A stretch of DNA of 64,000 nt, taken from the NCBI GenBank assembly GCA_921293015.1, contig OV121097.1, positions 17,111,924-17,175,923 of the forward strand, read 5' to 3'. Positions 58,681-64,000 of this stretch are shown piece after piece. The notes beneath the pieces were generated by a model. It saw only the letters and a program-made list of their open reading frames with translations, did not search any database and was not told the DNA's origin. Source of the DNA: Phorcus lineatus (Eukaryota > Mollusca > Gastropoda > Trochida > Trochidae). How positions within the stretch are numbered: the stretch's first letter is position 1; each line of letters opens with the position of its first letter. A program made the position numbers and the translations under genes.

Positions 58681-58738
58681 CTTCAAGGTTTGTTTGAATA
58701 CGAATGAAGGCGAAAAATGAAATAAACAACTGTTTCAT
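58681..58738 (-). CDS. Candidate signal-peptide exon, partner exons not found
   Basis: On the minus strand an ATG at 58738 opens MKQLFISFFAFIRIQTNLE and ends in phase 1 at a strong GTACGTAAG donor (58680). The peptide is a plausible signal sequence. The frame into the exon region ahead of 56151 is open from a cag near 56189, but that joins two signal peptides and I do not favour it. No promoter or second exon is confirmed. Confidence 0.3.
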
Positions 58739-58739
58739 A

Positions 58740-59934
58740 TAAAACATTATTCAGGATCGACATTCAAAAGGAGGGTGGTAAAAATTACCTTACGAGATTA
58801 TCATTCAGGTGCTTTTTGAATTTATTATTCCCCCACCGGCAAAATCGAACGGGGATATTTTAATGGTGCAGTCAAAGATAGAGGTGCTTGTAATTAATTT
58901 TTCCAGAAGTAGGACCCTTCACCTAGAGCATATGAACCAAGATTTTTTATTTATTGATTAAAATCTAAATTTTATCCTTCAAGGTTACGGGTCAAGATTA
59001 CGTACAAACTGATTATCCCCTCTGAAGGTATTTTGTTAGCGTTTTTTAATCTCAATTATGCCAATCTATTTAAGGTCAGAAGTTATCAATTGCTTGATTT
59101 TGATAAACAGACGGTTCTTTGAAAAGGCCAGCGTCACGCTGATGTTCCCCGCAGCCTATTATTTGTGGTTATGACTAATTTATGAAATAATATGAGTACT
59201 ATTAATGTACAATGCTGTCTTTTCAAATGACTTCTAAAAAACATGTTTCTTTATCCCAATATGCTTAACTGATCCATGAATTCGCTTTGAAACAATAAAG
59301 ACTAATGGAAAGCAGTTATAGACAAAACTATTTTAAGCTCTTTAGATTTAAAAGCATTTTTGTTGAATAATATATACTTATATTAGTTTGAAACAGCGGA
59401 AGCTTTTTTCATTCCATTATGAGATCTATAAACATTTTGTTTTAAAATATACTATCGACGTCTTATTTAACCATTACCTTTCCAATAACTATTACAGAAA
59501 TTCATCAACGTTATGTATGGTTCAAACAGTAAGCTAAGTAGAAGTTAATACTTTATCTTACATATTTGTACATACTTGAAACGTTTTGGACGATTGTGAA
59601 AGCCATATTTCTGTTTTATGTCGAGCACGAATTGGACTAATAATGAAAGCCAACAAAAAGGAAGAAGAATAGATTGTCAGTAATAAGGTTATTTTTGCGT
59701 TGTAATTTATAAAATTATCATAGCAAAAAATGACAATTGTCTATCAAAACGAACAAAGAAACTGTTCATGATCATGTACATCTTCTTCACCAAGTATTAA
59801 AGACGGGGACATATATTGTCGAATAAAGTAGCGCCTCATCGCACAATGTATTCTGGGTATGTGAAAGTCTAATACTCGGATATTATTGAGTGTTTCAGTG
59901 TTGTCCAAATCCTTAGTGTATTACTTAAAGTGAC
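58740..59934. other. Intergenic, nothing recognised
   Basis: AT-rich with no exon, RNA gene or repeat that I could match. Confidence 0.4.
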
Positions 59935-60377
59935 ACATAGTATGTTTCATGATTTTAAATTTGGCTTAAGTAAGAGTAAAAAGACTTTAAGGCCTGAATT
60001 AAGTTAAAATCGTCTCCCTAAACTTTCATCTTCGTCTCTAAAATGCCAAAATAATGATATATTCTTCGTTTCACTGATAATCGGAAAACGGCCCTTTAAA
60101 AGTTAAAAATTCGAAATTATGTGTCAAATTAACTTGTATATTACTTAAATGACCTTCTGAACACTATCATCCAATATTTGTGTCTGTGACTGCAGTAAAT
60201 AAGTTTCCGAAATTACGTTTGAATCATTCACGACATTTACCCGTTTATTGTCACAATTCTGAACTGATAGCATAAGAATTCTGATTTTCAGAAACAACCA
60301 CTACTTCTCAATTAAAAAAAGACCATTTATGAAGTTTTACATATTTGACTCCAGCAACATACTCTGAGCCCCTTTAA
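59935..60377 (-). mobile_element. Old relative of the TTAA-type MITE
   Basis: It begins TTAA (59935-59938) agtgacacatagtatg and ends catactctgagcccc then TTTAA at 60373-60377. Internal gtttccgaaattacgtttga aligns with gtctccaaaattacgtttga of copy 2, followed by gacatttacc and ttattgtcac in the same order. The overall layout and length (443 bp) match, but the sequence is much diverged. Confidence 0.6.
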
Positions 60378-61292
60378 CACCATGCTAAACAGAACCATGG
60401 AATTTGTTGGGGATCACATGGAAGCGTTCAAAAACCTACAGCAACATGCAGTTTACTTGGTCTTGATACTGTCCTGGCTCGTTCGTCCAGGCTCATGAAG
60501 CTATAAATAGGTCACTTTGAAAGGATGAGTATGCACATTGCATTGCGGCTTCCAAAAGTTGAATTGCGGCTTCCAAAGTTGAATACTTCTAAGGGTGTTC
60601 AGTGAAAGATGACCTCCATTGACTACTCCAAAACCAAAAGCCTTTAAGCAGCGTAGATTTATAATGCTGCTGTGTCAATTTGCTGATGTTGAAAAGCAAG
60701 GTCCTCAAGTAATGTCTACAAGTGCTCAAAAGAAAGTTAACATATCTAAATAATGCAAAGAAAAAAATTAAAAATCAACAGGAAGTAAAAATACATACTG
60801 AACCACGTTTCACAAGTGAGATTTCTGGTGAATGAATGCGCATTAACCATGGATAAAGTTTATGACTTCCAACAACCGCCTTGTCATGGCATCATCTACC
60901 ACCAGGATGACACGAGGCCCTCACACAGCTGTAGAGAAAAACGCCTCTCTGCATGACGTTAAGTCATGGCGTTGCTGTGGGCAGTATGTTCATTGACTGT
61001 AGCTACCGCTATCTTTATTGACAAATCTTGTCACCACTGATTAACTGAAAGTATGTCAAACACGCTGTATACTTTCTTTTGCTTTGACACGTGTACACAC
61101 TTGTTTAAGATAATGGCGAGCTCATTAAATTATGATTTGTTTAGAATAAATTTCAGAAATGATGCTCGTTGTCAGTGCGGTCAGAGTTATGATTTCCTTA
61201 ATATTTCTTATATATCATACAGTAAACAATTATGTTTAAATCTTTATAAAACATTGTTAGATACAGAGTTATAAATGATGTTGAAGAGCGAC
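60378..61292. other. 3' flank of the acetyltransferase gene, nothing firm
   Basis: Contains a 20-bp tandem duplication (attgcggcttccaaaagttg repeated at 60541-60581) and no supported exon. A minus-strand AATAAA is at 61014-61019, about 575 nt past the acetyltransferase stop. Confidence 0.4.
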
Positions 61293-61440
61293 TGAACTTA
61301 CCCATGGTAACTTTCGTGATTAATTAAAATGTATTCAAATTTGAAACTTTAAATTTCTGAAATCGGCTACAAAACAACTTTAATACGTTTTTTTTTCAAA
61401 ACACCAGCTAATTAGCACTAGTAAACAGAACCGAAAGGGC
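61293..61440 (-). repeat. Dispersed repeat, copy 2 (see 31803-31965)
   Basis: The reverse complement matches 31803-31965 in order, for example gtgctaattagctggtg and aatcacgaaagttaccatgg. It lies in the 3' flank of the acetyltransferase gene. Confidence 0.7.
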
Positions 61441-61591
61441 CCTTTACACAGCAATGCATGTGGCACTATTTTTTAAAAACATAATATTTTCAAAATTGTA
61501 TAGATGCATATGTTTCAAACTAACGCTTTAACTAATTTCTCCTGTATACATCCCCGTGCCTCGCTTGTTGTACAAGAAAATGTTTCTCATC

Positions 61592-63946
61592 TCAGAGATT
61601 GAATTCACCAGCCTTTTCATCCTCGACTTCTTTCAAAGCAAGTGCAAATGGTCTCTCAAATAACCTTACGGACTCGATGTAATCTGTGCTGCGTGTGACG
61701 CCATATTTGGCCATGACTTCATCAATTCTTGTGACGTCAACCGATACGTAGGTATGGACAAACATTTCAATATTCCCCGCGGTTAGCGACTGCGCATGCG
61801 CTAAGTGTCGTTCAAAGTGATTCTGAAAGACGTCCAAATCCGCTCCGTACAGTTCAATGTTATAATGGATGCTATTGTTCAAATGTTGGTGATAGTAGTT
61901 ACCAATCGTTAACAGCGATACAGAATCAAGAAAGCAACGTCTGTTCTCATTGGCTAACAAAGTAGCTCTGCTCGACGCAAAGATAACGCTTTTGTTTGTA
62001 AAATGGCGGATGTTTGAACTCACTGCTTTGAAAGGTTTGCAATGCATGTAAATACGACCATCAGGAAAAAGTCGAGTTCTCTGCGCATTAGAGATGAAAA
62101 TTTGTTCCAGATCACTTCCGGTTAGTTCCTTCAAAACGTTTTGTGAATTTTGTGAATTAGGCGCATCAGTTGGTATCTTTCCGGTTTCGAAGACGTAGAG
62201 ATATCTTTTCTGAAAATGAAAAGAAAAATGATGTTTTCTTATTATTAATATTTTATCATAGAATTTTCAACTAAAATTTCAACGAAGCATCAATAGAAAT
62301 TAGATTGCCTACGGAATTCGCTTCAAATAATTTGAAGAATTTTCTTCCAAAAAGTGAAAGACAAGTCTGATCAAAATCGACCGTGTTCCGAGGAATAAAA
62401 GTTTCAAAATATTGACTCTACAGAGATTCGAACTCTATCTGTCTAGGCTATAATCCCCATAAACGGTCTGAAGGCAGCCTCACTGCTCGCACGTTCTGAC
62501 ACCAGTTTAGCGCAGACAAAACCTAGTCATTAGCGAACCAATCGCATCATCGCGTTTAAAATAAGGATAGCGGCGATCAAGGTTAACGAATGGTAAATGG
62601 GAGTTAATTGCCCCTAGCTACTGATACCGAATGCTTTTGCTTTTGAAACTTTTATTCCTCGGAACACGGTCGATTTTAATCAGACTGGGTGAAAGACGCA
62701 TGGACTTTTATTTCATTTAAACTCCATTTATGCCTAACCATTAAATGACTTTTCCTACCAATCTACCATTATAGGCTTTCTTAATGTTTCAATATATTAA
62801 AACAACGGGCACAGCGGTCAGTTGTTTTGAACACAATCATAAATGAACGTCGGTTATGGAATGCGGACATAGCGTGTTGTTAGATATGTTCACACCATAT
62901 TCTGACGGACAGATGAACATAAAATGATTGTTAGACATATCATATCTCAGTAAGCTCCAAACCTGAAAGAGTGACATGACCCATTTATGTGTACACTGAC
63001 CTTTTGTCCAACTTCCGAGTAGCCCATCTGTCTGACGTATTTGCCTCGGACCCTGTCGGCATGGCCGTCATGCATAAGGATGCTCTCTCGCTGTAAGCTC
63101 GGGTAGTCTCGGTGAGCCTTGTACATGTGACGTTGCAGCGCGTGATATACTCCGTGGCCTTGGTGTGTGACCTTGACCCTTCCTCCGATTCTTAGCATCA
63201 TCTCTCCATCATCCACGATAAAGGCAGCGTGAAACCCGATCTGTTTTTTTTCAGAGTTTAATTACAGACTCACACATTTTATGATGAGAATGTATTTACA
63301 TGTAGGTGATTATGTTGACGGCATTATATTGATGACTCATTGTTGGTATTTCCCGAGCGAGAACGAGGAGTGCACTGATATCTATAAGGCCCTTTTATTG
63401 GACAATATATGTTATTAAATTAAAAAAATTACAGAATCTCGAAATTAAATTGGAAACATTGACATTCCAAGATATATCACTGATTTTCAAGTCGTTGATA
63501 ATTTCAGAATCGATGTCAGAGGGAAAAGTGACGTCACCAAGCAACTTGTTTAGACACTGCAGGGATTGGGAAAGACACCTTTGACAATGGGCCATTTTGG
63601 AGCTTTAAGTCTTTTAAAGACATTTTGAATGGGCCTTTACCCTTTGCAGCAATAGTAAAATTTCTAATTCTAATGGCTCATTATTTCATCCAAAGTGCAA
63701 AATGGCCCATGGCCCCTGCCTTTCGAAATCCCTGTTTAGATATTGTTTATCAGGGGGAACCTGTAAGTGATGCCAACTTACCATTTCCCCATCTTGCTCA
63801 CAGACAAAGCACCTGCAGTCCGGGTCAGCAATAAATTCGAGGTACTTGTCAGGTAAATAGTCCCGACCTTCCCAAGCTCCTGGTAGCACTTGCATCACCG
63901 CTTCATAGTCGGCCTCGTTCACTTCACGGAATGTTAGGCGGGACAT
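61592..63946 (-). CDS. Histidine N-acetyltransferase-like (GNAT family), three exons
   Basis: Exons on the minus strand are 63946-63782, 63240-63001 and 62209-61592, all joined in phase 0, giving 340 residues. The start MSRLTFREVNEADYEAVM, then YLPDKYLEFIADP and RCFVCEQDGEM, is typical of the histidine N-acetyltransferase / NAT16-like group. Exon 2 opens IGFHAAFIVDDGE and carries the acetyl-CoA-binding segment RVKVTHQGHGVYHALQ (Q/R-x-x-G-x-G/A type). Exon 3 begins KRYLYVFETGKIPT and supplies the variable C-terminal domain. In fish the family member acetylates free histidine; the substrate of invertebrate paralogues is not known, so the exact reaction is open. A cag directly before agcatg suggests a 5' UTR intron. 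The exon borders are clean and the full length fits the family. Confidence 0.93.
62364..62686. mobile_element. TIR element (family 2), copy 2, complete
   Basis: The left end agtctgatcaaaatcgaccg and the right end cggtcgattttaatcagact are inverted repeats of about 43 bp, continuing tgttccgaggaataaaagtt against aacttttattcctcggaaca. The minus strand near 62415-62425 contains gagttcgaatctc, a B-box-like T-arm. It is in intron 2 of the acetyltransferase gene, 155 bp upstream of the exon 62209-61592 acceptor. 323 bp and no ORF. Confidence 0.88.
63241..63781. other. Intron 1 of the acetyltransferase gene
   Basis: Contains partly symmetric tgggccattttgg (63588-63600) and caaaatggccca (63699-63710) but no exon. 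The ORFs across it (63395-63595, 63625-63834) are not supported by splice sites or motifs. Confidence 0.5.
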
Positions 63947-64000
63947 GCTCTGTGTGGAGAATGAACGTTAAAGGCACTATAGCACGAATTTTCGCACTCG

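Noticed and set aside
56152-58738. Joining the 58738 exon in frame to the ORF starting at 56151
   Set aside because: The frame is open from a cag near 56189, but the product would have two signal peptides and the intron would contain the mariner relic; coincidence is more likely.
60870-60960. Transposase-like fragment (HQDDTRP, GPHTA)
   Set aside because: The match to the QDNARPHTA region needs a frameshift and there is no second motif nearby; too short to claim.
63625-63834. 69-codon ORF on the plus strand
   Set aside because: It overlaps exon 1 of the acetyltransferase gene antisense and reflects coding composition.

Overview
This is animal nuclear DNA, AT-rich and intron-rich. The genes have short exons with GT/AG boundaries and are scattered among mobile-element debris and simple repeats. 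The gene set and repeat types suggest a lophotrochozoan, most likely a mollusc: a Cys-loop receptor with the 45-bp and 110-bp exons of nicotinic receptor genes, a histidine-N-acetyltransferase-like enzyme, a GT11 fucosyltransferase and a secreted Asp-rich protein. The mollusc assignment is inference; no marker here fixes the species. No bacterial or viral genes, CRISPR arrays or intact tRNA/rRNA genes were seen.

Layout. (1) 618-8350, plus strand: the 3' part of a gene for a secreted protein with two Ly6/uPAR-like three-finger domains, each split over three short exons with matching phases. Its introns hold a 32-bp minisatellite, a Tc1/mariner transposase relic, a tRNA-derived SINE and a palindromic element. 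(2) 8069-15246: a near-identical direct tandem duplication of about 3.59 kb that copies the gene's last exon and poly(A) signal. (3) 16014-22103: a long foldback repeat, then a TTAA-flanked MITE into which a 5.1-kb non-LTR retrotransposon has inserted (ORF1 intact, ORF2 with two frameshifts). (4) 22569-33478, minus strand: a complete six-exon nicotinic-type receptor subunit of 408 residues, with very large microsatellites in its introns and upstream. (5) 34-43 kb: gene-poor, with MITEs, a second SINE and dispersed repeats. (6) 43419-46609, minus strand: a gene for a secreted acidic protein of 219 residues, with a TATA box and an intron in the 5' UTR. (7) 48172-52077, minus strand: an alpha-1,2-fucosyltransferase-like gene with a predicted 13-residue first exon. 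A decayed duplicate of that exon lies in its intron. (8) 54-60 kb: a second MITE family, a frameshifted gene for a secreted protein, a mariner relic, a decayed coding minisatellite, a 34-bp poly-G run and a nearly perfect 71-bp-arm palindrome. (9) 61592-63946, minus strand: a three-exon histidine-N-acetyltransferase-like gene.

The host genes show no shared pathway. The three-finger protein, receptor, fucosyltransferase and acidic protein act at or outside the cell surface, but their adjacency looks incidental. Gene models were assembled by hand from splice signals and reading phase. The receptor (1227 nt), fucosyltransferase (1266 nt), acidic protein (660 nt) and acetyltransferase (1023 nt) models each give a continuous frame. 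The main novelty candidates are the acidic protein, the two-domain three-finger gene with its duplicated last exon, the LINE whose two ORFs share a frame across one amber codon, and the TIR element with a tRNA-like internal box.
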